The notes under the pieces are model-generated. The model was given only the letters and a program-made list of their open reading frames with translations. It did no database searches and was not told where the DNA came from. A DNA stretch of 64,000 nt from Aporrectodea caliginosa (Eukaryota > Annelida > Clitellata > Crassiclitellata > Lumbricidae), in NCBI GenBank assembly GCA_020284085.1, contig JACEVL010000150.1, positions 3,978,116 through 4,042,115 on the forward strand. The letters run 5' to 3'. The position numbers and the translations under genes were made by a program. Below are positions 13,191-24,636 of the stretch, piece by piece. The first letter of the stretch is position 1; each line of letters begins with the position of its first letter.

Positions 13191-13689
13191 TTTAATTTAT
13201 GCGCAGCATCCAATCGGTGATCTTTATAATTTATTAGCTCTTAAAACGCCACACTGTTCTTGACCCCCGGCTGCACCGTGGAGTAGGAATGATGAGGATG
13301 GGCTGAGGAAATATCCCGACAATGAAGATCCCTCTTGTCGCACGAAATAAACAGCGATGTTAGTCCATTCTACAATTTAAGTAGGCCTAGGCTACATGTA
13401 AGTATATCCTACGTAGGCCTATCATTGTGGCCTTCATTTGCGTCTGGCAAGCGCATAGCAAGCGTCTGGAAGAGGCAATCTATGTTGTAGCCAAATGAGG
13501 GTTTAACGGGAATGGGAATGATTAATAGCCAACAATTCCTAGCTTCTTGGTAAAGGCTGTGATAGTTTTCACTGAGACAGTACTATCATCCAAGCCACTC
13601 CACAAGTCCACAGCTATTACGCTGAAGTTTTTATGTCGGTTTCTGAACTAATTATTTGCAACTTATGTCCTCGAGTTGCCTTGTTTCAC

Positions 13690-13925
13690 AAGTTGTTTGT
13701 TGCTAATTAAAAAATAGGAGGAGGAGGAGGGGAGGTGAAAGAGGAGGAGGAGGAGGAGGAGGAAGAGGATAAGAAGCAAGAGCATTGTGATGCCTTAATT
13801 CTTTCAAGTGATGATACTCTGAGCTTCAGTTAAGTCTCTCCTGCTCTTGCTCCTCCCCTCCTCCTCCATCTCCTCCTCCTGCTCTTGCTCCTCCCCTCCT
13901 CCTCCATCTCCTCCTCCTCCTCTCC
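13690..13925. repeat. Opposed GGA and TCC tracts
   Basis: A purine tract rich in GGAGGAGGAGG (13717-13775) is followed by a pyrimidine tract (13849-13922) made of two copies of a roughly 38-bp CTGCTCTTGCTCCTCCCCTC-containing unit. The tracts are largely complementary, so they could pair as a hairpin; mirror purine/pyrimidine DNA can also form triplex structures. No gene is seen. Confidence 0.6.
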
Positions 13926-16309
13926 AGTTTTGTTAGCCCACAGCTTTCCAACCTTTCTTTTATAGGCCTAGCTCAGATTGTTAATAAGTTCTTATAACTC
14001 AAACCATTTTGCATAGTACGATTACATGAAACCCGCCTTACCAGGGCCTCAGTAGCCTAACTATTTGAGTTGTCTGGTCAATATTGCTTGAATTTGATCC
14101 ATTCTTGGTGAACAATTTAAAGAATATCGCGAATTGTGGACAACGATGTTTTGCAACTTAAACTTTCTCTTCTATTACCCTGTTTGTGACTAGTTGTTAA
14201 AAAGTAACACCGATTCAATGTAACAGAATTAATTTGTCAAACATTTTTTATATTATACAATATACCAGTGCTGCATTGCATTGCAACAAACGAGTACATC
14301 ACAAATAAAATTAATATTCTTGCATTTCTTAAAACTAAAATCAAATAACTTCACATTCCTTGAAAATAGCTTCTATAACTAATCATAAGCACAGTGTCAA
14401 CAACACATAAAAAATGCTTCATGTTCAACTTCGTGGGTGTTTCCACATGATGGGCTAAACACCCCCAGAGTCTCAGACTCTCAGAACCCCCAAAATGTTT
14501 GCGCCTAGGTCCCCGTTTTCTGTAAACACGCCTCTGTTGAGCGATGGTGGTCATTCTGAGGAGGAAGTCCGTGCGAACGGAGAACCCAAAGAGCATACAG
14601 CGACGAGGTACAAGAGGAGAGTGTCCCTCAGGGTGGGAATGCATGCCAAGGTCACAACTGAGAGATTCACACATCAACTATTACTCCGAGGATCCGTATC
14701 TTGTCAACCCGCTCGGCATCCTCTAATATCTAATACATTCAGCATTTAGATCTAAGTAAATATTAAGTCTAAAATGACATCTCTGCCTAATGACAAGGTA
14801 CATGTATAGGCATTCATTAATATATGTATCCACACACACACATGGACCACACTCATGGACCCGCATCTACCAAGTTATTCATCCACACACCAGCCAACTG
14901 GTTTCTCTGTCCGTGTATCCATCCATCATCCCTCACTCCCTCCCTCCTTCCTTCCCTCCATCCTTCTCTCTCTCCCTCCTTCCCTCCTCCTTCTCTCCCT
15001 CCCTCCTTTCCTCCCTCCTCCCTCCCTCCCTCCCTCCCTCTCTCCCTCCCTCCTTCCTTCCTTCCTCCCTCCCTCCCTCCCTCCCTCCCTCCCTCCCTCC
15101 CTCCCTCCCTCCCTCCCTCCCTCCCTCCATTCATCCATCCATCTATGGGTCCATCCATCATCCATTCCTCCATTCATCAATTCATCCATCTGTCCATCGA
15201 AGCAACCTGAGAGAAACCCTATCTGAACATCCAAGCCTTACCCAAAGAGAGAGTGAACCGAAGCTCCATCCATCCAACCACCATCCACCCACCAATCCAT
15301 TCATCTATCCGTCAATCCATTCACCAAACAGCAAGAGCCACGCGCCAGACCATCAGCCATTCATCCATTCACCCACTCATCCATCCTTACATCTACCAGT
15401 GTTTAATCTAGACGTCTCTGGGGGTAAAGTTTCCCCCAGAATCGAGTTTCCCGGAAAAATTAAAGAGATGAAATTTTAGCCCCAAGAAAAATTAAAGACA
15501 TGTAATTTTGTAGAATATTGTGTTGGAAAACTCTCGATGGCTGTTACTACCCCCCTCGAAAGAAAATCCTTGGAAAACTCTCCTTACTACCCCCTCGAAA
15601 ATTCCTGGAAAATTGTTGAGATCTTGTTCTTGGAAATACTCGTTACTACCCCCCCGGTCGTCAACTTTTACAATAAGCTGGATACCCCCCCAGAACCCTC
15701 AATTCCCCCCCGACAGCAAGGGGACTAGATTAAACACTGTACATCTACCCATCTATCAAGCCATTCATTCATTTATTCATCCATCCATCCATCCACCCTT
15801 ACACTCTTTCACCTATCAAGTCATTCATTCATCCACCTACCCACCCTGTATACGAAGACTGAAGTCCTAGCAAGAGAAAATCCTTGGACTGTGCTGTTAT
15901 GTTACCGTGAAGGCTACTCCACTGAAACTGCTCTTGCCTTAACGCTGACAACAGCTTCTCATCTAATGATACCTTAAATACATGCCTCTCAGTATGCCTT
16001 GACCTTAGTGCTGCTTTTGACACTGTCGATCACCACCTACCCTCTTATCTTCATCGGTTGTTCACGGTCCAACCACTTCGCTCAACCTGCTCCTCTTCCG
16101 CCCTAACGTACCTCTGCCCTTCCATCACCTCATCACTAAAATTTGCAAATCACTCCATGGCAATGTCATGGGCTCTCGTGCATTCCGTGTTGCTGCCCCC
16201 AAGGAATGGAATATACTGCCAATGTTTACCTGTTGCTCAATCTCCTTTTCTTCCTTCAACAAACGTGTCAAAACTCACTATTTTTCACTATTTTTCATTG
16301 GCCTTTGGA

Positions 16310-16776
16310 AGGCGTGTTTCGGGCGGCTGCTCGCTTAATTGGTGGTGTACCTAAGTTTGGCCACATCTCTGCCTTTATGCGCGATGTCCTCCACTGGCTC
16401 CCGGTCCAGCAGCGCATCAATTATAGAGTCTCATCTATTGTCTGGCAATGTGTTCTGGGTAGAGCACCTACCTATCTCCAGGAGCTCTTCACATTGACTT
16501 CGGTCTGCTCTGGTCGCCGATCTCTGCGATCGGCTTCTAGAGGTGACTTTATGGTACCACATGCTCGCTCTGCCACCAGACAGCGTCGGGCATTCTCGAT
16601 AGTGGGTCCTTCTCTTTGGAATGGTCTCCCCTCTGACCTGCGTTCTCTTCCACGAGACTTCTCTTCTTCTTTTATAAATTACTTAAGACCTTCCTTTTTG
16701 ACCGGGCCTGGGTCGGGAGCGCTTCTGAGTAGTAACCTTGAAGGGCGCTATATAAATCTCATAGATAGATAGATAG
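16310..16776 (+). pseudogene. LINE reverse transcriptase C-terminus and 3' tail (5' truncated)
   Basis: The frame at 16143-16772 turns from noise into retrotransposon sequence at about 16310: RAAARLIGG, then LHWLPVQQRINYR, APTYLQEL, RAFSIVGPSLWNGLPSDLR. This is the conserved region after the reverse transcriptase domain in Jockey/CR1/L2-type non-LTR elements. The frame runs into the 3' tail GGGAGCGCTTCTGAGTAG and GGGCGCTATATAAATC, and ends in a GATA microsatellite. The catalytic domain is missing, so this is a dead 5'-truncated copy. Confidence 0.82.
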
Positions 16777-16865
16777 ATATGGATATCTAACTACTCTTCA
16801 CCAGGTAACTCACTAGTTGCCCCTCAGAGTGCATTTCTGTGTTGTTTGCGCATGAATGATGGTTT

Positions 16866-17150
<285 letters not shown>

Positions 17151-18429
17151 TCGAATGTTTGGCATAAAACGCACCAGGTGTGGAAATCTATGGATAGGGC
17201 GACCAGGAGAGAAACGCCAAACTGTCAGGCAGCATAGGTGTAAAGTGTAAACTGCTATCAATATCTATAGTTACATCATACAACTAAACTGCAACCAAAG
17301 CCCTCAGTGCCTGGGTGAAATTTGAAGGGTCTGGGATAAGCTTGCATCATACTCGCAACTCTTGACAAGACAAAGTTGAGTCATCGATAGGGGTTCGAGG
17401 CACATCTACAATCTAAATGCTCTACATGTATCCAGAGTGGCGGTTTTGGCATGAGGGTGGTCTGAACCCCTGGACACCCCAAAGCGTTAAACCGTTTGCG
17501 TTTTATGCCAAGCATTCGAACACAACAGCACAGCCCAAAGACTTTCTCTTTTTGGGGATTCTAGGGTTTGGATTTTCAGGCTGGGTTTCAATCTTTTGGT
17601 AGGACTTCAGTCTTCATATACATGGTGGGCACACATGGTGGATAATGAATGACTTCATAGGTGAATGGGTGTAAGGATTGATGGGTGGATGAATAAATGA
17701 ACGAATGACTTGGTGGATGGATGAATGTAAGGATGGACGAGTGGATGAACGACGAATGGCTGAATGGTCTGACGGATGGCTGCATTGCTGTTTGGTGGAT
17801 GGAGACAGACCGATGGATGAATCGACGGATGGAGGGGGTGGATGGAGAGCCTCAGTTCACTCTCAATCTTTGGGCAAGGTTTAGACGTTCAGATAAGGTC
17901 TCAATCTCAGGTTACTTCGATGGACAGATGGATGAGTTGATGAATGGAGGGATGGATGGACGCATAGATGGATGGATGGATGAATGGATACACGGGGAAC
18001 CAGTTGGTTGGTGTGTGGATGATGAATGAATGAAAGAATGACTTGATGGGATGGATGAATGGACAAACAAATTATGAGTCAATTAATGGATGGATTTTTT
18101 TAGGTTGAATGCAGGTGGGTGCATGCATGGAAAAATGAATGAATGGATGTCTTGATGGATGGATGGTTTCATTCATACATTCATTTCAAAAACTTACAAA
18201 TAGCATCCCTTCAACCACGATAATACAGACTATAACTTGAGCAACTCGTAAAACAGTTCTACTGGACCTTGGCATGCAGCAGGCACACTTCCAAAGGGAG
18301 TGCATTCTAAATGGAGGGTTCAACAATTGAGAAGGCCCGGAGCTGCCTAATGGAGGAGGGAGCCAGAGGGGCTCTCCCCCAGCAGAAGACTGGCCAACTA
18401 TTTAGATGGGGTGGCAAAACAGGTATTAC

Positions 18430-18490
18430 GATAACAAATAATCAGATTACAATTACAAATAATCAGATTACGATTACGAATAACCAGATC
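18430..18490. repeat. Short AATCAGATTACRATTAC tandem repeat
   Basis: Three imperfect copies of a unit around ATTACGATAACAAATAATCAG. No gene context. Confidence 0.6.
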
Positions 18491-18934
18491 GCCCATTGGA
18501 GATTTGCTCTTTGGAACAGAGAACGTGTTCCCATGAGCTCGTGTTGTCACTTCATATGAGGGCGCATTCTGGTTGTTCGGAACACTTCACAGAGCCAGCA
18601 TGACATCACTGGAAGACTTGGCCTTGAACTTCATTTCCTGAATGCCAATTGTCAACTTGTGAAGTTTCCAGAAGCTCTGCGGAGTCGTTGAATTTGCTCC
18701 GTCTGCAATTGAAAACAATGACAAACTGATATAATTATATTTTCAATTCACAGTGTATAATTATGCTCTGCGATAAATTGTACTGTGATAATTTTTAAGA
18801 AACTATTCATGGAAATAAACAACCATAATTGTTATGTCTAGCGTTTCTGACAACATTTAGCAAATACCAAATCATCAGACTTGACTTCGACTTGCATTAA
18901 GTGAAAGAAGAAAACAAAAATAATTTTGCCTGCT

Positions 18935-19050
18935 TTCTACCAATTGTTAAAGTCCTTTCTCTTTGGCCGTGGCTGGACTGGGATTGACTCTGTGTAGGCT
19001 TCTTGAAGAGGCGCTATATAAATTTCCGGAATGAATGAATGAATGAAAAA
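18935..19050 (+). mobile_element. LINE 3' tail fragment
   Basis: The sequence CTTCTTGAAGAGGCGCTATA followed by TAAATTTCCGGAATGAATGA is the same type of 3' end as at 16700-16776, ending in an (AATG)n microsatellite. A sibling fragment is at 3625-3695. Confidence 0.7.
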
Positions 19051-20002
19051 ACAATGTGAAGATTTGGTTCTCTGAAAGTATAATATTATAATCTTTTTGA
19101 AAGAAATTCCACAGGCCTACCTGGCTATTGCTCAAGTCTTAGACTGCAATGGAGAGCAATATGTGGGCATCGCTGCACGACTTGACTTCGGATGTTATAT
19201 AGTTGCACATCGGCCATAACTAGGCGTAGCTGTAACTGTTGTTGGCCTGCGTAAAGATGAAGCAGGTGTCACCTAAATCAATAACATGTCATCAATTTCA
19301 TCTTCAACCAATGCTTGCATCGACACGGCATCTACTAATAAAGAAATGTTAGAATCTATTTTGGTATGCCTTAACACGTTTGCAGCATTTAATTTTCAGG
19401 AGTATATAAGCAAGTAAACCTTTTATCATTGTAACACAAAAAGCAGATGGTGTACTTAAACATCAATCAGAAAACTCCATTAGATCAAACAAGATAAAAA
19501 CATCTATAGCTGCCATTATGGGCATTAGTGATGCACGTCCCACGATTCCGGATTCCCTCACCTTTGACCTTAAAAGTGCGAAGTTCTGTATAAAATGGCC
19601 AGATTAAAAATAATGACACACAAATACCTTGGTCCTTGGAGAAGTGAGAAATCCCAGAATCCAGTGGCACCATCCCATTTTGAGATGGTAAGACCCTTGA
19701 CCATCCTTCTCTCATTATCATCACCCAATCTAGGAACCTCGAATTTCCAATGACAGCTCCTTTGCTCTCATCCTCCCACCCGACTCCCATTTCACCCAGA
19801 AAGCTCTGTTGTTGCGGTCCATGACGTTAGGGGTTTCCATTCTCTGTTTTTCGATCATTGAGCATGAAAGACTGTGGAATTCTGATTCGTGATGAACTCG
19901 AACAACTGATTGTAATAGCGTTCGGGCAGTATCGTAACTCTCAGAGAAGACACTGTAACAGAAATACATGTATAGTACATCCTAACTGGTGGCGATAAAA
20001 TT

Positions 20003-20347
20003 TTTGGTTATGGTTATGGTTATGGATAGAGTAATTAAAGTAGATTAATATTTAGCAGTACAAACAACGCAAGTTGACCATGCTGTGATCCTACCAGCAT
20101 GCCCACATGGAGCCCATATATATAGGGCCCATATTCTAATATGGGGCCCGTGTACAGCACACATGGGACCCGTTATGGTTATGGTTATGGTTATGGATAG
20201 AGTAATTAAAGTAGATTAATATTTAGCAGTACAAACAACGCAAGTTGACCATGCTGTGATCCTACCAGCATGCCCACATGGAGCCCATATATTATATAGG
20301 GCCCATATTCTAATATGGGGCCCGTGTACAGCACACATGGGACCCGT
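20003..20347. repeat. Direct duplication of a roughly 172-bp palindrome-rich unit
   Basis: Two adjacent, nearly identical copies (about 20003-20173 and 20174-20347) each open with (GGTTAT)n, contain ATAGAGTAATTAAAGTAG, and end with an inverted segment GGGCCCATATTCTAATATGG next to ACATGGGACCCGT. The copies differ mainly by a 3-nt insertion in the TATA stretch. I do not recognise the unit. Confidence 0.8.
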
Positions 20348-20469
20348 CTAATGCCCATGGAAATGTTGGCAGGGCTGCAGTCGTAACGAACTGATTAAGA
20401 ATCTTTATGTTACTCTTCTGCGGAAAACCAGAATATTAGTCATTGATGAGCGCAGTCATTCACAAGTCA

Positions 20470-20650
20470 GCATCCACCTCAAAGTCGCCGCGTAGGGACC
20501 CTGGGCAAGTCCTTCACTCGCAATTGCTCATGCGCTTCGGCGTGAAACTCCGATTCACCGTTCGCGCAGTAGTCGGGAGCGCCTCTGAATGGGAAATCTG
20601 GTTGGGGCGCTATAACAAGTGTTCAAATACAATACAATACAATACAATAC
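20470..20650 (+). mobile_element. SINE family 2, 5' truncated
   Basis: Shares CCGCGTAGGGACCCTGGGCA, the CACTCGCAATTG segment, GGCGTGAAACTCCGATTCA and the tail GTCGGGAGCGCCTCTGAAT...GGGGCGCTATAA with the full element at 36477. The tRNA-like head is missing. The tail ends in (AATAC)n. Confidence 0.8.
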
Positions 20651-21052
20651 ACAGAGTTTCAAACAAAATATCATATTATTACTATCAAATCTAATATAAT
20701 CTGGAAACTTCTATGGCGCTGTCATTGCAAAAGCTTAAGTTATGAGGAGACACGAGCATAGACAGACGGTTTTCCGCCGCGGAAGTAAAAAAATCGTTCC
20801 AGTGCAGCGAAATCTTCCGCCGCAAAAGATTTATTCATATAAATGTAGTCCTAAAAAATTGCAAATTCCAGCAAACTTCGACCTACCAAAATATGAATCA
20901 AGAAATAAACAAGTAAGCTTCGAATACATTCATCTGTCGATCAAAAATATTAGAACTTTTAGAGCAACTTGCAAAATATGCAGACGCCACTGATGGCCAA
21001 AATGGCGGATGTCACGGATGTGAACCTACCTCAGAATTTATTTCTATAAATA

Positions 21053-21615
21053 TGACGTCAGAATTTATTTCTATAAATATGACGTCATAATACGACAGAC
21101 GAAATATTATCTAAAGAATCCACTTATTTCACGAGAAGCAACGAAATGCATCAGAATAAAATTTCAGAAAGATGTCATAATAATTATATATATTATGACT
21201 GGCAAAACATCATTTAGAGGACTATTAATCGACGGGTTACAATATAATACAATATACAATACAATTACAAATTTATAGCGCGCTTTAACAAGACAAGTCT
21301 TGCACGAAAGCGCGTTTGCGCTCTGTTCTTAGTCATAGTGTAATGAGAATAGACGAGTTTTTAAATTTGATTTAAATTTGGTAACAGATGAACATTGACG
21401 GATTGTAGGGAATTTTTCAACTTGTTTCGGAATGTTTTCTTAAATGAAATAGTTAAAGTAACGCCCCTGCATGATCGCAACGCGGCGCTCTATTCTGCGA
21501 AATGGTCGTATTATACCTATGACGTCATAATACTCTTCATTCCTAGTAACTGTTGTCTACATAAAAATGAGTCTATGGTCAAAATGTATGACGTCAGACT
21601 ATGAAAATGACGTCA
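21053..21615. promoter_or_regulatory. Cluster of five perfect TGACGTCA palindromes
   Basis: Sites at 21053-21060, 21080-21087, 21520-21527, 21589-21596 and 21608-21615. The first two sit in a short direct repeat (AATTTATTTCTATAAATATG). I see no adjacent conserved exon. The sequence matches the CREB/ATF consensus; regulatory function is not shown and a repeat origin is possible. Confidence 0.5.
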
Positions 21616-22825
21616 TAATGCTTAGACATGGGAATGATTAGACCATCGTGGATTAGACACAGAAACGCAAACAACGGGAAAAAGAGTCCCTCTAATAACA
21701 GTACTATTTCTGCGTCTGGCTTTTTGTGTCTCTGTTTTTCTCTCGGTTGTCCACTCGTCTCTCTAGTGACTACTAGAGTCTAGTCTGTCCGTCGGCCATT
21801 CTGTTGCTATGGTTTCGACCACAGATTTTAACAGCTAAAATCTTTGGTTTCGACTGCATGTTTGTCTGAGATTGTCTCTCTGTCATCTTCAAAATTTTAC
21901 CTTGATTAGGCGATTTAATACTTTTATGTATAGCCTAACGGCCCTGTATGGTTAGCTACGTTAAAAACGCGCTATATAAATATTTAACAAGCCAAAATCA
22001 TGAACAACAGATGCAGTAAAAGGAGAGAATGTACGCCATAAAATTTCTTACTTTTATGTGATAATTATTTTTCTAACTAACTTTCATACTTATTTCTTAG
22101 GTTATACTTGCGGCGTTATAATTTCATGTTTTACCAGGTCCATAGGCCTATACTTCCTTACTTAATTACCGATTATTTTCGCTTTTCGGTCGTTGAAATG
22201 ACGATGAACAAATGTTTGTCTTACGTTACGAATAATTTCTGTTTCACTTCGATGATCGACGAGTGACGACGACTGCTCAGGTCTGGAACTGTAGCTCGTC
22301 ATCTTCTTCAACATCTTTGTCTTATTTCGTCGTAGTTTTCATCGTTTCTGTCGTGTTTGTCGAAATTTGTCGCCTTCTTCTTTATCGTTTCTTCGACCTC
22401 TGCTCACTCCGACAGAAACTAATGGTATAATGTCCGAATCATGAGAAAACAAAGGAAAATTACGTCACTTTGCGATGATGTCATAATTGGCGAATTATAA
22501 TATTATAAAAAAGGCAATCGCAATGGGTGTAGTAATCTAAGTTCCAACTTCAATGTCGCCAAGCCACTCAAATATATTCGATCTAAGCTGCCTATTCCAT
22601 GTTACAATGTAGGTCTTACATCAGATTAAATTGTAATATAGAGTAGGCAGCATTTAAATTACGAGCAAATTTAGCCTCAGAAGGAAAAACTCGATTCATA
22701 AATTTTGGTTTATCTCGGTTGTTACTTATTGTTTGAAACTGAGTTCCGTTTCGAGTTGCATGCCTGTTAAGAAACGGTGTACTTTAACCGAGTAAACCAG
22801 GGTGATGTTCTTGGATAACAGTGAC

Positions 22826-23161
22826 CAGGCCCGCCGAGAGGGGGGGGGAGGGGGAGGGGGCAAAAACCCAGGGGCCCGGCGACTTTTAGGGGCCCGGGCT
22901 GGACCCAGCAATCAACTTATGAAAAATATTATAATCAGTTATATAAAGTTTATTATTTCTGCCTTTAAAGATATAATATTACGGACACTTAACTACAATA
23001 TTATTATGTGCATAATACATAGCCTAAATATAATTTTGAAGGGTTGTACCCGCACTATTATTATTTCAGTTTTTTTTTAAACTTTTCTCATAAAGTCTAA
23101 GGATAGTTAGGGGCCCGTGACTGCTCTGCCTAGGGACCCGGAATTTCTATCGGCAGCCCTG
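22826..23161. mobile_element. TIR element, 336 bp, with 8-bp target duplication
   Basis: The left end CAGGCCCGCCGAGAGG and right end TCTATCGGCAGCCCTG are imperfect inverted repeats. ACAGTGAC flanks both sides (22818-22825 and 23162-23169). No transposase. Fits a non-autonomous hAT element. Confidence 0.75.
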
Positions 23162-23338
23162 ACAGTGACTCAATGTAGTGGCGCTATAGAAGTTCTCGTG
23201 TCAGCTTAAACGGACAAACATCAATCTGATAAGACCCTTTATGTTTTAAGATTTCTATTTTGATCTCTTTCTTTGAGAATCAAAGTCTTTACAGACCACT
23301 GGTATCGCTGACATCTGAAGTTGATTTTCTCCCGAGAG

Positions 23339-23496
23339 CAGTGGCGGCGTCAAAGGGGATGGGGGGCTTAGCCCCTCTAACTGCGGCTCAGCCCCCCCCC
23401 AAGTGGAAAATCACTGCAAATCACAGGGAGGAGGGGACAAAAGAGAATGGCTTGGAGCTTTAGACCCCCAAACCTGAAATCCAGGCGCCTCCACTG
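23339..23496. mobile_element. TIR element, 158 bp, with 8-bp target duplication
   Basis: Ends CAGTGGCGGCGTC and GGCGCCTCCACTG are inverted; CCCGAGAG is duplicated at 23331-23338 and 23497-23504. The interior has C/G homopolymer runs. The element is too short to code. Confidence 0.8.
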
Positions 23497-23577
23497 CCCG
23501 AGAGGTATACCAATTGACCTAGGCTGATTGTAGCCGAGAATAATGTGACACTGTTCTGCAAGATCCCCTTCTCCGAT

Positions 23578-23760
23578 CTAATCTAGCCTAATCTAATCTA
23601 ATCCAATGTAACGTAATGTAATGTAATGTAATCTAATCTAATCTAATCTAATATTTAAATTTCTATTACTAAATTTCTATGACTATATATATATATAAAG
23701 GGAGAGAGAGAGTGTGTGGGTGGGTGGGTGGGTGTGTGGGTGTGTGGGTGTGTGTGTTAT
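23578..23760. repeat. TAATC pentamer and TG/GGTG microsatellites
   Basis: (TAATC)n at 23578-23652 with interspersed TAATG units, followed by an AT and GT/GGTG-rich run at 23680-23757. Confidence 0.85.
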
Positions 23761-24636
23761 ATAGGCTAATATGCACATGATATGTAATAAATTATAATTA
23801 GGCCTATTACGTAGGCGATTACAAATTGCGATAGATATCAAATACGGTGTATATAATATAAAAGGCCTTAACGGGCCTATACCTTGATATCTGTATATAA
23901 TAATATAATAATTATATACTGATAGGTGTATACAGCCTACAGAAAGGTCTATACGAGAAACGTCAGCCTACGTTTTGACGATTCTGCTGAACGACTTTTT
24001 CCTGAGTATAAAAAGTGAGTAGGTCCCCTATAGGCCTATACAGTCGGCGCTTTCCAAGAGGAGGCCTATAGAAAGTCTGCGCACAAGACCTGCACTATAG
24101 GTCTACTGCACCCAAGTGTGTCTGCCATGACTCATCACAGTTCTGCGTCAGTGACTCCATAGTAGACCTATACGCAGGACTCAGCTCCTCTATATATAAA
24201 AAACAGCCCTATAGGTAGGTAGGTAGGTATAGGCCTACTTACGATGTCAAATTTAACAATCAATAATAGGCCTGTAATGACTTTAACGGGCCTAAAAACC
24301 CTTGATATCTCTATCTATAGGCCCGTACGTCGTGCTTTGAGACGCCGGTCGTCGTCTATAGTTACTTTTCTGACTTGATGATTTAGTTGAACGGCAGAAC
24401 CTGTTTGCCTCAGAGTTCTCACAAAAGCCATTTCAACACAGGCAGCTGTATAGGCTACGCAGTGTTATGTGGTGGCTACGTGTTGGCGAAATTCGATTGG
24501 AACTCTGATAATAAGACCTAATTAGTTTTTTGGCTAACTAAGAAGTTGTCATTGTGGTTAATTACCGAGAAATAATTAATAAGGGTTATTAAGAAGCGAT
24601 TCTTGTGACTCGATCGATTGAGGATTTCTTGCGAAT

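Larger units (their letters stand above)
757..13240. repeat. Tandem duplication of a roughly 6 kb gene-bearing unit
   Basis: Left unit about 757-6690, right unit about 7439-13240. Collinear landmarks: the GAATTC/AAAGCGAATTTT block (757 and 7439), the SINE-like direct repeat CTTCTGTTTAACAAAA (1860s and 7650s), all four exons, the leader sequence, and the upstream CRE block ending TAAAGCGCTACCCTAATTTAA (6641 and 13168). The offset varies from about 5.97 to 6.7 kb because indels have accumulated in introns. The arrangement is head to tail, same strand. Confidence 0.85.

Noticed and set aside
14790..15479. 229-aa frame rich in PSLPPS and its reverse-strand shadows
   Set aside because: Translation of the (CTCC)n/(ATCC)n repeat; all frames are open and nothing resembles a protein family.
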